Part shown: positions 46,188 through 54,869 of the stretch, one piece after another
Numbering within the stretch: position 1 is the first letter of the stretch
Layout: the number at the start of each line of letters is the position of its first letter
From: Flavobacterium sp. AG291
Lineage (GTDB): Bacteria > Bacteroidota > Bacteroidia > Flavobacteriales > Flavobacteriaceae
Reading direction: 5' to 3'
Assembly (NCBI RefSeq): GCF_003350375.1
Contig: NZ_QQAR01000002.1
Location: 1 to 64,000 of the forward strand
DNA: 64,000 bases
The notes under the pieces: generated by a model
Told to the model about the DNA's origin: nothing
Database searches by the model: none
The model's input: the letters and a program-made list of their open reading frames with translations, nothing else
Position numbers and translations under genes: made by a program

Positions 46188-49100
46188 TTATTTCTTAAAG
46201 TGTTTCTTATATTGTATATACGAAAGCCCCCCTAAAATAAAAACTCCTAAAGCCATCCAGAAGAAATACATTGGAGTTCTTACTTCACCGCTGGCATAAG
46301 AATGTAGTCCGGTAAGGTAGAAGTTTACTCCAAAATAGGTCATAAGGATAGATGCGAATGCTAAAACACTAAAGAAGTTAAAAATCCATTTACCTCTTAA
46401 TGCCGGTACAAAACGCATGTGGATAACAAAAGCATAAACCATGATGCTCACTAGTGCCCATGTTTCTTTTGGATCCCATCCCCAGTAACGACCCCAACTC
46501 TCATTGGCCCACTGCCCTCCAAGGAAATTACCTATAGTAAGCATTACTAGGCCAACTGTAAGTGCCATTTCATTAATGTAGGTAAGTTCTTTGATGTTGA
46601 GATCCATTTTTTTCTTGTTCTTTTCATTGGTAAGCAGCATAAGTATCATTGCTACAACACCTAAAACCATTCCAAGTGTAAACGGACCATAACTACCTAC
46701 GATAACAGCAACGTGGATCATTAACCAATACGAATTTAATACAGGAACAAGATTACCAATTTCCGGATCTGTCCAGTTCCAATGTGCGACCATCAACACC
46801 ATTGAAGCTACAAAAGCAGTAGATGCTACTGTCAATGAAGATTTACGTCCAAAGGCAAGACCAAAAAACATTGTTGCCCAGCCAACATAAATAACAGATT
46901 CGTAAGCATTACTCCACGGTGCGTGACCCGAAATATACCAACGGTAAATCAAGCCCAGTGTATGAAGAAGAAATAAGATTATTATAATTCCGTGGAAAGT
47001 TTTAACGGTGTAGTTTACCCATTTACGGGAATTGAATATTTTAATGATGACAAATAAAAACATTATTACCCCCGCATAGCAATACCAAGAAAATAGTTTT
47101 TTAAAGATATCATATTTGTTATACAATATCTCAGCATCTACTTTATCATCAGAAGGCATTATTTTACCACCAAATTTATGCTGGTATTTTGTTAGCCCTT
47201 CGATAAGGCTATTAGCTACTTTGTAATCATTATTTTGAGTCGCCTCGGCTAATGCCTGCATATAAAATGGCAGTATGTTCTTAATTTTATTAAGTTCTGC
47301 ATTGTTTACTTCAGGTATCTCCAGGTACGATACCCATTTATTGTTTTTGTCTCCGGGAATAGGATATACTTTTAATATCTGTCCTGTCAATGCTGAATAT
47401 AAAAGATTTATCCTTTTATCAATATTTATATAGTCTTTTTCAAACTTTGTAGGTTCTTTGTCTCTATGAGCACGCTCCAAAATTTTTGAAAGTTTATAAT
47501 TGCCCTGTGCGTCAAAGAAATCTGCTAATGCAGCAAATTCGGCTTGCTTTTCAACACCTGCTACAATTCTCAAACTGTCATTACCTCTTTCAAGTTTGAT
47601 AATTGGCATACTGAACCACATCTGATCCATCATTGCCATAGAAAGGAATACCTGATCGGCATTAAGTCCTTTATAAGTATCGCTTTTGCTTACTTTACGA
47701 AGTAGCTCAGATGAAAAAGTATTGATTGGCTTCATTCTTCCTCCAGCATCCTGTATAACAAGGCGCCCAAATTTAGCAGCATGTTCTTCACTTACTTTAT
47801 ATTTCATAATAAGTGAATCCATCTGTTTTTCAGTAGGCTTTTCATGCAAATGGTTTTGAGAATAACCATTAAGAACAAAGAAGAATAAAAATATGACAGA
47901 AAGCGTAGCCTTTTTAGCTTTTATTTTTTCAACCTTTTGTTTTAAATCACCAAAGCGAGTGTTTTTGTCAAATAATATAGCCATTAAACCTATATACAGA
48001 AGGAAATAACCAATATAAGAAGTCCATGTACCATAAAAGTCATGGTTGACAGAAAGTACAGTTCCTTTCTCGTCCTGATCAAATGAGGCCTGGAAGAACC
48101 TGTAGCCTCTATAGTCAAGTACATTATTCATGAAAATACGTGCGTCAAAACTGTTATTTTTTTCCTTATCCTCAACAGTCACTTTGCTTTCAAAAGATTC
48201 ATAGCTTGACTCTGTTCCAGGATACTTCTTAGCTATAAAATCATTAACTTTTATTGAGAATGGCAAATCATATTGTCTGCTTCCATAGATAAGGGTATAT
48301 TCTAAATTACCCAACTTGAACGATTGTGGTACACCCATTTTTCCTTTACCTCCTAATAAAGTTACCTCATGTTCTTCCCCTTCCGCCTTTACTACAACAG
48401 TAAGTGCAGCATCTTCTTTAGTCTTATAATCATTATTCGAAACATAATCAACCTTGCCTTTTATAGCCGCTTCAGGGAATACAAAACGTGCATTGGCAAC
48501 ATTATATAATGAACGGAACATTAAAGGTTGATCTGCATCTTTAGATACTATTCCTTTAAACTGATCGGCCATTCGCATGAAATCACCCTCAAAAGGTGTT
48601 TTTATGCTGTAATTACCATCTTTTAGTGTAATATTGATAGCACCTTCTGTTGGTGCATTGAAAGCAAACAAAATATTATGGATATTTTCAACCTGACCTT
48701 CTTTAAGGTAATGCTCATGACGGCCACCGTCACCAGCTTCAACCATTTTTAAATAATGAATTCCGTTTGCATCTTTTACTATAGTTTCTTTAGCACCTAG
48801 TTTAAAATCCTTATAAACTACTTCAAAAGGGATTTCGTCAAACTGACCTTTCATGGTGAAATCATTATTAGCTACAGGTGATAGCAATAATTTTTCCTCA
48901 AAAGGCCTGCGGCGCATTTCTCCTTTATATTGACCATCAACAAGAACAGTCAGATAAGTTTTGTCAGAATAAAAACGACTTTCAGTAGCTCCTTCACGAA
49001 TAGGCATCATCCCCTCATAACTTATATAACGGGTAATGAATGCTCCAACTATAATAAGTATGAAAGACAGGTGCAATAAAAGCGTAGCCCATTTCTCTTT

Positions 49101-49316
49101 TTTATGAAGTTGATAGCGCTTAATGTTTCCAATAAAGTTTATAATAAACAAAAACATAATAGCTTCAAACCATTTTGCATTGTAAATGTAGATTCGTGCT
49201 GTATCGGTATTATAAGCATCTTCGATAAAGGTACCTATTCCCATTGCTAAGGCAAAAACAAGGAAAAGCACTGCCATTAAACGTGTTGAAGAAAAGAACG
49301 ATATAATTTTATCCAT
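46188..49316 (-). CDS. CcsB-CcsA fused cytochrome c maturation protein
   Basis: A 1042-residue membrane protein joining the two halves of the System II cytochrome c synthase. The N-terminal ResB/CcsB part (about residues 1-480) has four membrane segments and a large extracytoplasmic domain; the C-terminal CcsA/ResC part (about 740-1042) holds the haem-binding 'WGRYWGWDPKETWAL' (Trp-rich WWD motif). An additional soluble region lies between. It attaches haem to CxxCH motifs of exported cytochromes. I start at 49316 rather than the longer frame at 49349. Confidence 0.92.
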   Translation of the reverse strand: MDKIISFFSSTRLMAVLFLVFALAMGIGTFIEDAYNTDTARIYIYNAKWFEAIMFLFIINFIGNIKRYQLHKKEKWATLLLHLSFILIIVGAFITRYISYEGMMPIREGATESRFYSDKTYLTVLVDGQYKGEMRRRPFEEKLLLSPVANNDFTMKGQFDEIPFEVVYKDFKLGAKETIVKDANGIHYLKMVEAGDGGRHEHYLKEGQVENIHNILFAFNAPTEGAINITLKDGNYSIKTPFEGDFMRMADQFKGIVSKDADQPLMFRSLYNVANARFVFPEAAIKGKVDYVSNNDYKTKEDAALTVVVKAEGEEHEVTLLGGKGKMGVPQSFKLGNLEYTLIYGSRQYDLPFSIKVNDFIAKKYPGTESSYESFESKVTVEDKEKNNSFDARIFMNNVLDYRGYRFFQASFDQDEKGTVLSVNHDFYGTWTSYIGYFLLYIGLMAILFDKNTRFGDLKQKVEKIKAKKATLSVIFLFFFVLNGYSQNHLHEKPTEKQMDSLIMKYKVSEEHAAKFGRLVIQDAGGRMKPINTFSSELLRKVSKSDTYKGLNADQVFLSMAMMDQMWFSMPIIKLERGNDSLRIVAGVEKQAEFAALADFFDAQGNYKLSKILERAHRDKEPTKFEKDYINIDKRINLLYSALTGQILKVYPIPGDKNNKWVSYLEIPEVNNAELNKIKNILPFYMQALAEATQNNDYKVANSLIEGLTKYQHKFGGKIMPSDDKVDAEILYNKYDIFKKLFSWYCYAGVIMFLFVIIKIFNSRKWVNYTVKTFHGIIIILFLLHTLGLIYRWYISGHAPWSNAYESVIYVGWATMFFGLAFGRKSSLTVASTAFVASMVLMVAHWNWTDPEIGNLVPVLNSYWLMIHVAVIVGSYGPFTLGMVLGVVAMILMLLTNEKNKKKMDLNIKELTYINEMALTVGLVMLTIGNFLGGQWANESWGRYWGWDPKETWALVSIMVYAFVIHMRFVPALRGKWIFNFFSVLAFASILMTYFGVNFYLTGLHSYASGEVRTPMYFFWMALGVFILGGLSYIQYKKHFKK

Positions 49317-49443
49317 GAGTACGGAAAGTTGTTTTATAAATTGTTGCAAAAGTACTCAAAACTTAAGTCGCGAACCTTATTTTATCAGAAAAAATGACCA
49401 ATTTAGATTGTCAAATATTTTTTTATAATAGCAAGAAGTTGGG

Positions 49444-49451
49444 TATATTTG
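49444..49451 (+). promoter_or_regulatory. Promoter -7 element (TATATTTG) of M1 peptidase
   Basis: Exact TAnnTTTG match 52 bases before the ATG at 49503. No well-placed -33 TTG. Confidence 0.4.
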
Positions 49452-49502
49452 GCGTTTACTCTTAACGCAAACTAAACTATTCCCAACTAACTTAAGTCAT
49501 TA

Positions 49503-51431
49503 ATGAGAATTCCTAAATTTCTTTTACTGTTCTGCTTCAGTAGTTTGACTGCTTTTGCACAGGAAGTTGTTCCTAACAACCAGTCTAAATTTGACGAGAT
49601 AATGTATCGTCGCGGTAACGTTTATCGTAGCGCATCCGGCGTGCCTGGTCCTCAATACTGGCAAAACAGAGCAGATTACAATATTGATGTTGAGCTTGAT
49701 GAAAAAGCAAACGTATTGAAAGGTAAACTAACAATGACATACCATAACAATAGTCCTGAAGAACTGAACTATGTATGGATGTATGTTGAACAAAATCGTT
49801 TTACTGAAGATTCAAGAGGAACACTTACCACTCCTATTGAAGGCAGAAACCGTTATGCGGGAGATACTGATGGTGGATTTAAGATATCATCGCTTTCAGC
49901 AAAAGTAAAGGGTGATGCTTCTTCAAAATATCTTATAACTGATACCCGCATGCAGGTTTTCTTTAATGAACCTATTGCAGCTAAAGGAGGTATTGCGACT
50001 GTTTCAATGAATTTTGAATTTAAAATACCGGAAGAAGGCATGGATCGTATGGGACAACTTAAAACCAAAGATGGTATTATATACTCTGTTGCACAATGGT
50101 ATCCGAGAGTTGCTGTTTTTGATGATGTAAAAGGATGGAATACCGAACCATATCTTGGAGCCGGAGAGTTTTATCTTGACTATGGAGATTATGATTTTAA
50201 AGTCACTGTACCTTATGATTTTATAGTTGTAGGTTCAGGAGAATTGGTTAACCCAAAAGAAGTACTTTCAAAAGAATTGCAAAACCGTTGGGATAAAGCA
50301 TCTCAAAGTGATAAAACTGTTTATCTGATAGCTCCCAATGAAATTGGGAATACTAAACTGACAAGACCTTCGCAAAATGGTAAAACAACATGGCATTTCA
50401 GGATAAAAAACAGCCGTGATGCCGTTTTTGCAGCTTCGAGAGGCTTTATATGGGATGCAGCACGTATCAATTTGCCAAGTGGAAAGAAAGCAGTAGCACA
50501 ATCTGTTTATACAAAAGAAAGTGACGGGCCTAAGGCATGGAGCCGATCTACAGAGTATACAAAAGCATCTATAGAAAATTACTCATCAAAGTGGTTTGAG
50601 TATCCTTATCCTAATGCCGTAAATGTGGCTTCAAATGTTGGTGGTATGGAATATCCAGGTGTTTCTTTCTGTCATGCGCGCAGTAAGGGTCAGGATCTTT
50701 GGGAAGTTACTGATCATGAGTTTGGACACAACTGGTTTCCGATGATAGTTGGATCTAACGAACGTCTATATGCATGGATGGATGAAGGTTTTAATACTTT
50801 TATCAATCATTACAGTACACTTGAATTCAATAAAGGAGAATATCCATCTGACGCTGCTAAAGGCCGTAACCAGGTGTTTTGGTACCGCTCAAAAAACAGA
50901 GAAGGCATCAATACTTACCCTGATGTAGCAAGACCTATGAACTTAGGCTACACTGCTTATTCTAAACCTGCATTAGGATTAATCATGCTTCGTGAATATA
51001 TTCTTGGTGCAGAGCGTTTTGATAATGCTTTTAAAGCTTACATAAAAAACTGGTCATACAAACATCCTCAGCCATCAGACTTCTTTAATGCTATGGAAAA
51101 CGGAGCAGGTGAAAATCTGAACTGGTTCTGGAGAGGATGGTTTATGGGTAGTGGCAATATTGATCTTGGAATTAGTAATGTAGTACAAAATCAGGATTCA
51201 GCGATTATTACCTTTACAAATAAAGGAGATGTTCCAATGCCGATAGTGTTTAAAGTAATTTATGAAGATGATTCAAAAGAGATAAAAACACTGCCTGTAG
51301 AAGTTTGGCAGCGTACTAACGAATGGGAATACCTGCTTAGATCGTCTAAAAAGGTAAAAGCTGTTGATATTGATCCTTCCAGAATATTACCTGATGTTGA
51401 CGGATCTAATAATTCCTGGATAAAAGAATAA
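49503..51431 (+). CDS. Exported M1 family metallopeptidase
   Basis: A 642-residue zinc aminopeptidase. The signal peptide covers residues 1-19 ('LLLFCFSSLTAFAQ'). The zinc site is 'HEFGHNWFPMIVGSNERLY' with the third ligand Glu in 'WMDEGFNTF'; the substrate motif before it reads 'VGGMEYPG', close to the usual GxMEN. The N-terminal beta domain is at about 40-260. It should trim peptides in the periplasm or at the cell surface. Own promoter and terminator. Confidence 0.9.
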   Translation: MRIPKFLLLFCFSSLTAFAQEVVPNNQSKFDEIMYRRGNVYRSASGVPGPQYWQNRADYNIDVELDEKANVLKGKLTMTYHNNSPEELNYVWMYVEQNRFTEDSRGTLTTPIEGRNRYAGDTDGGFKISSLSAKVKGDASSKYLITDTRMQVFFNEPIAAKGGIATVSMNFEFKIPEEGMDRMGQLKTKDGIIYSVAQWYPRVAVFDDVKGWNTEPYLGAGEFYLDYGDYDFKVTVPYDFIVVGSGELVNPKEVLSKELQNRWDKASQSDKTVYLIAPNEIGNTKLTRPSQNGKTTWHFRIKNSRDAVFAASRGFIWDAARINLPSGKKAVAQSVYTKESDGPKAWSRSTEYTKASIENYSSKWFEYPYPNAVNVASNVGGMEYPGVSFCHARSKGQDLWEVTDHEFGHNWFPMIVGSNERLYAWMDEGFNTFINHYSTLEFNKGEYPSDAAKGRNQVFWYRSKNREGINTYPDVARPMNLGYTAYSKPALGLIMLREYILGAERFDNAFKAYIKNWSYKHPQPSDFFNAMENGAGENLNWFWRGWFMGSGNIDLGISNVVQNQDSAIITFTNKGDVPMPIVFKVIYEDDSKEIKTLPVEVWQRTNEWEYLLRSSKKVKAVDIDPSRILPDVDGSNNSWIKE

Positions 51432-51433
51432 CA

Positions 51434-51466
51434 AAAAGCGGTTTAAAAATTAAACCGCTTTTTTGT
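51434..51466 (+). terminator. Rho-independent terminator
   Basis: Perfect twelve-base-pair hairpin AAAAGCGGTTTA / TAAACCGCTTTT with a five-base loop, followed by a T-run. Confidence 0.88.
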
Positions 51467-51545
51467 TGCTTTGACGAATTGAATACATCATTTTGACACC
51501 CTCCAATAGTCGGTATACCTGAAAGTTTTTTACTAATTTAGCGGC

Positions 51546-52301
51546 ATGCTAAAAGTAATAGTAATAGGTTCGGGCAATGTTGCACAGCATTTGATAAAGG
51601 CTTTCAAAAATTCTGGAAAAGTAGAATTAGTGCAGGCTTATGCCCGTAATCCTGGAAAACTCGAACATATTCTTTCTTTAGAATATATAACTGATTCAAT
51701 TCAGGATCTTAAGGAAGCTGATGTGTATATTATTTCTGTTACAGATGATGCCATTGACAACGTATCGAAACAATTGCCTTTTAGCAACAGACTTGTAGTG
51801 CATACTTCAGGCAGTACTCCACTTGAAAAATCAGATGCTAAAAACAGAAGAGGTGTGTTTTATCCTCTTCAAACCTTTTCAAAAAACAAAGATGTTGATT
51901 TTAAAGAGATACCATTATGTCTAGAAGCAGAACATCCTGATGATTACAATGCATTAGAAGAATTAGCTAAAAGCATCTCTCCCCTAACCTACAGTATTAG
52001 TTCTGAACAGAGACAAGCTTTGCATGTGGCAGCTGTATTTGTAAATAATTTCACAAACCATTTATACGTATTAGGGAGTAGAGTTTGTGATGAAAATAAT
52101 ATTCCGTTTGATATATTAAAGCCGTTGATACACGAAACGGCTGACAAGATAAAGACAGTTTCTCCGATTAATGCCCAAACCGGACCTGCTAAGAGAAATG
52201 ATAAAACGACAATACAAAGGCATCTTGATTTTATTAAGGATCCTATGCAAAAAGACATATATAGGTTATTAACTCAATCGATACAAAGAACAAATGGCTA
52301 A
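51546..52301 (+). CDS. DUF2520 Rossmann-fold oxidoreductase-like protein
   Basis: A 251-residue protein with an N-terminal NAD(P)-binding Rossmann fold ('VIGSGNVAQHLIKAF') and a C-terminal DUF2520 helical domain ('ALHVAAVFVNNFTNHLYVLG', 'PLIHETADKI'). Resembles ketopantoate-/pyrroline-carboxylate-type reductases. Reaction unknown. First gene of the plus-strand run to kdsC, UbiA-like, maf, mini-MscS. Overlaps kdsC by eight bases. Confidence 0.87.
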   Translation: MLKVIVIGSGNVAQHLIKAFKNSGKVELVQAYARNPGKLEHILSLEYITDSIQDLKEADVYIISVTDDAIDNVSKQLPFSNRLVVHTSGSTPLEKSDAKNRRGVFYPLQTFSKNKDVDFKEIPLCLEAEHPDDYNALEELAKSISPLTYSISSEQRQALHVAAVFVNNFTNHLYVLGSRVCDENNIPFDILKPLIHETADKIKTVSPINAQTGPAKRNDKTTIQRHLDFIKDPMQKDIYRLLTQSIQRTNG

Positions 52302-52821
52302 AAGCTATAAAGAATTAATGAATGACATCACCACATTTATTTTTGATGTGGATGGTGTTTTGACAGATGGTACAATACATGTAACACCTACCGGAGAAAT
52401 GTTGCGAAATATGAATATCCGTGATGGGTATGCCATGAAAGCAGCGGTTGAAAATGGATATACTGTGTGTATTATATCGGGTGGATTAAATGAAGGAGTG
52501 CGTATACGTCTCAGAAACCTTGGAATTACAGATATTTATCTCGGAGTACCTAATAAGGTTGAGACATTTGATGAATTTATAGATATTTATAATATAAAGC
52601 CGGAGCAGGTGTTATATATGGGAGATGATATTCCTGATTTTCATGTAATGCAATTAGTAGGACTGCCAACCTGTCCTCAGGATGCAGCTCCGGAAATTAA
52701 AGAAATCAGCAAGTATATCTCTCATAAAAATGGAGGAACTGGCTGTGTAAGAGATGTTATCGAACAGGTAATGAAAGTACAAGGCAAATGGATGGAACAT
52801 TTTAATGCCAGATACGACTAA
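52294..52821 (+). CDS. kdsC: KDO 8-phosphate phosphatase
   Basis: A 175-residue HAD phosphatase of the KdsC type, lacking a cap. Motif I 'FDVDGVLTDGT', motif II 'IISGG', and motif IV 'MGDDIPDFHVM' are present, and 'GGTGCVRDVIEQVM' matches the KdsC tail. It makes KDO for lipopolysaccharide. Second in the run, coupled to the DUF2520 gene. Confidence 0.9.
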   Translation: MAKSYKELMNDITTFIFDVDGVLTDGTIHVTPTGEMLRNMNIRDGYAMKAAVENGYTVCIISGGLNEGVRIRLRNLGITDIYLGVPNKVETFDEFIDIYNIKPEQVLYMGDDIPDFHVMQLVGLPTCPQDAAPEIKEISKYISHKNGGTGCVRDVIEQVMKVQGKWMEHFNARYD

Positions 52822-52864
52822 TATTTATTCATTTTTTATTTTGTTCAAACTTTAAAACTTACCA

Positions 52865-53758
52865 ATGAAATTTTTAAAACTAATAGGTTTCGGCCATCTC
52901 ATATTGCTTGCTTTTGCCCAATTTATCTTTAAATATGGTTTTTTGGATTATCAACCGGGTATAATATTAAATCTCAGTGATGCCTATTACAACCTTTTAG
53001 TGTTAGCAAGTGTCATGATTGCTGCAGGAGGTTTCTTAATTAATAATATAACAGCCAATGGAAGTGAAAGTTACGGACTGAATGAGTCGGTAGCATTTTA
53101 TATATATGGAGCACTAACTATCGGTGGATTAATTATAGGATATTTTTTAACTGATATAATAGGAAGAACTAGTTTTTTGATGGCTTTTGCTATTCCGGTA
53201 GCTACTCTGTATTTCTATTCAACTAATTTAAGGCAAAGCCTATTGCTAGGTAATATTGCAATTGCGATTGTTATGGGATTAAGCATAATGATTATTGGAT
53301 TCTTTACCGTTTACCCTGTTTTTGGTAATGGTGATCCTGTACATCTTGCAAATATATATGAAGTTATAAAGCATTATTCAATCTTTTCGGTTGCCTTAGG
53401 TTTACTTGTTACACTTCTTAATGATCTTAAAAATACTGATCTTGACTATAATGAAGGACTAAATACTCTACCAATTGCAATAGGGAAAGAAAGAGCAGCA
53501 AAAATTACTTTTGGAGTAGGTATAATTGTAGCAGGTCTTGTGTTGTATTACATTAATGCTTACCTGAAGGAACTTTTATGGGCTATGGGTTATTTATTGG
53601 TTTTTGTATTGGGGCCTGTTATTTATTGCCTTATCAATTTATGGTCAGCTAAAACGAGTAAAGATTTTGCAGTACTTGAAATTGTGATTAAAGCCGTAAT
53701 ATTTTTCACCTCATTATCGATAGCAGTAATAACTTTTAATATTAATAGCAATGCTTAA
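52865..53758 (+). CDS. UbiA-family prenyltransferase-like protein with degraded Asp motifs
   Basis: A 297-residue membrane protein with about nine hydrophobic segments, of the group annotated as geranylgeranylglycerol-phosphate geranylgeranyltransferase in flavobacteria. The usual first Asp-rich motif (INNIxDxxTDxxNKP) here reads 'INNITANGSESYGLN', so both Asp are lost (Ala and Glu). The second motif reads 'NDLKNTDLDYNEGLNTLPI' against the expected (K/E)DLEDxxGD, with Asn replacing one Asp. It keeps the fold and the TLPI part. Overlaps maf by eight bases. Activity is doubtful. Confidence 0.85.
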   Translation: MKFLKLIGFGHLILLAFAQFIFKYGFLDYQPGIILNLSDAYYNLLVLASVMIAAGGFLINNITANGSESYGLNESVAFYIYGALTIGGLIIGYFLTDIIGRTSFLMAFAIPVATLYFYSTNLRQSLLLGNIAIAIVMGLSIMIIGFFTVYPVFGNGDPVHLANIYEVIKHYSIFSVALGLLVTLLNDLKNTDLDYNEGLNTLPIAIGKERAAKITFGVGIIVAGLVLYYINAYLKELLWAMGYLLVFVLGPVIYCLINLWSAKTSKDFAVLEIVIKAVIFFTSLSIAVITFNINSNA

Positions 53759-54335
53759 GGAAAAACTAAAAGGGTATACTATAGTGCTTGCGTCAGGATC
53801 TCCCAGAAGGCAGCAATTCCTTAGGGAGCTCGATGCAAACTTTGAAGTGCGCCTTAAGGAAGTAGAAGAGATTTATCCTGATTCATTGAAAGGTGCCGAA
53901 ATTACAGATTATCTGGCTGAACTTAAGGCTTCTGCATTAGAAGAAACACTCTCCGATGATGAGATACTAATTACAAGTGACACTATTGTATGGCACGAAG
54001 GGATAGCCCTTGGCAAACCTAAGGATAAAGAGGATGCTTTTAATATGATTAAATCTCTTTCAGGCAAGACACATGAAGTTATAACCTCTGTTTGTATCAA
54101 AAATACACGGAAGAGCGAAACATTTAACGAAACAACTAAGGTAACTTTCAATCCACTTACCGATGAGGAGATAGCCTATTATCTTGAAGAGTATAAACCT
54201 TATGATAAAGCCGGTTCTTATGGTATTCAGGAATGGATTGGCCTTGTTGCAATCGCAAAAATTGAAGGCTCTTATGCTAATGTAGTAGGCATGCCTGTAG
54301 ATAAAGTGTATCAATACTTAATGAAGCTTGCTTAA
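53751..54335 (+). CDS. maf: Maf-like nucleoside triphosphate pyrophosphatase
   Basis: A 194-residue Maf/YceF-type nucleotide pyrophosphatase. 'LASGSPRRQQFL' and 'SDTIVWHEGIALGKP' are the signature parts, and 'YDKAGSYGIQEW' completes the pocket. It hydrolyses non-canonical or pyrimidine nucleoside triphosphates. Overlaps the UbiA-like gene at its start and is followed by a mini-MscS after two bases. Confidence 0.92.
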   Translation: MLKEKLKGYTIVLASGSPRRQQFLRELDANFEVRLKEVEEIYPDSLKGAEITDYLAELKASALEETLSDDEILITSDTIVWHEGIALGKPKDKEDAFNMIKSLSGKTHEVITSVCIKNTRKSETFNETTKVTFNPLTDEEIAYYLEEYKPYDKAGSYGIQEWIGLVAIAKIEGSYANVVGMPVDKVYQYLMKLA

Positions 54336-54337
54336 TA

Positions 54338-54865
54338 ATGTCAGAATCTTATGTATATACCCAACTAATGATTACCCTGATAACATCGGCGGTTTTTTTT
54401 ATAGTAGGTTACATAGTAAAAAGGCTAATAAAAAGATATGCACGTTCTGCTGAGTTATCGGAACACAGAACTAACCTTATTGCAAAATATATTAACTTCT
54501 TTATAATGATATTCTATATCATTATAATAATTGCAATATGGGGGCTTCAGGCCGAATTAATTTTTACTTACATTTCAGGAGCCCTCACAGTTATTGGAGT
54601 AGCTTTTTTTGCCCAGTGGTCTATACTTAGTAACATTACTTCGGGAATCATACTTTTTTTTAGCTTCCCTTTCCGTATTGGCGATGTGATAAAAGTACAC
54701 GACAAAGATTTTCCTATTGAAGGACAGATTGAAGATATAAAAGCCTTTCATACGCTCATAAAAACCAGGGATGGAGAAGTAATAACTTATCCTAATAATT
54801 TACTGTTGCAAAAAGGTGTTAGTATAGTACCAATTAGACAGGAAGACAAAGAATTTTACGACTAA
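54338..54865 (+). CDS. Short MscS-family channel
   Basis: A 175-residue minimal MscS channel. Two to three hydrophobic segments (residues 7-26, 48-68, 72-95) lead to 'FFAQWSILSNITSGIIL' (pore helix and Gly-rich part) and the beta domain 'FPFRIGDVIKV', with no long C-terminal domain. It is cotranscribed with maf. Confidence 0.88.
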   Translation: MSESYVYTQLMITLITSAVFFIVGYIVKRLIKRYARSAELSEHRTNLIAKYINFFIMIFYIIIIIAIWGLQAELIFTYISGALTVIGVAFFAQWSILSNITSGIILFFSFPFRIGDVIKVHDKDFPIEGQIEDIKAFHTLIKTRDGEVITYPNNLLLQKGVSIVPIRQEDKEFYD

Positions 54866-54869
54866 TTAA

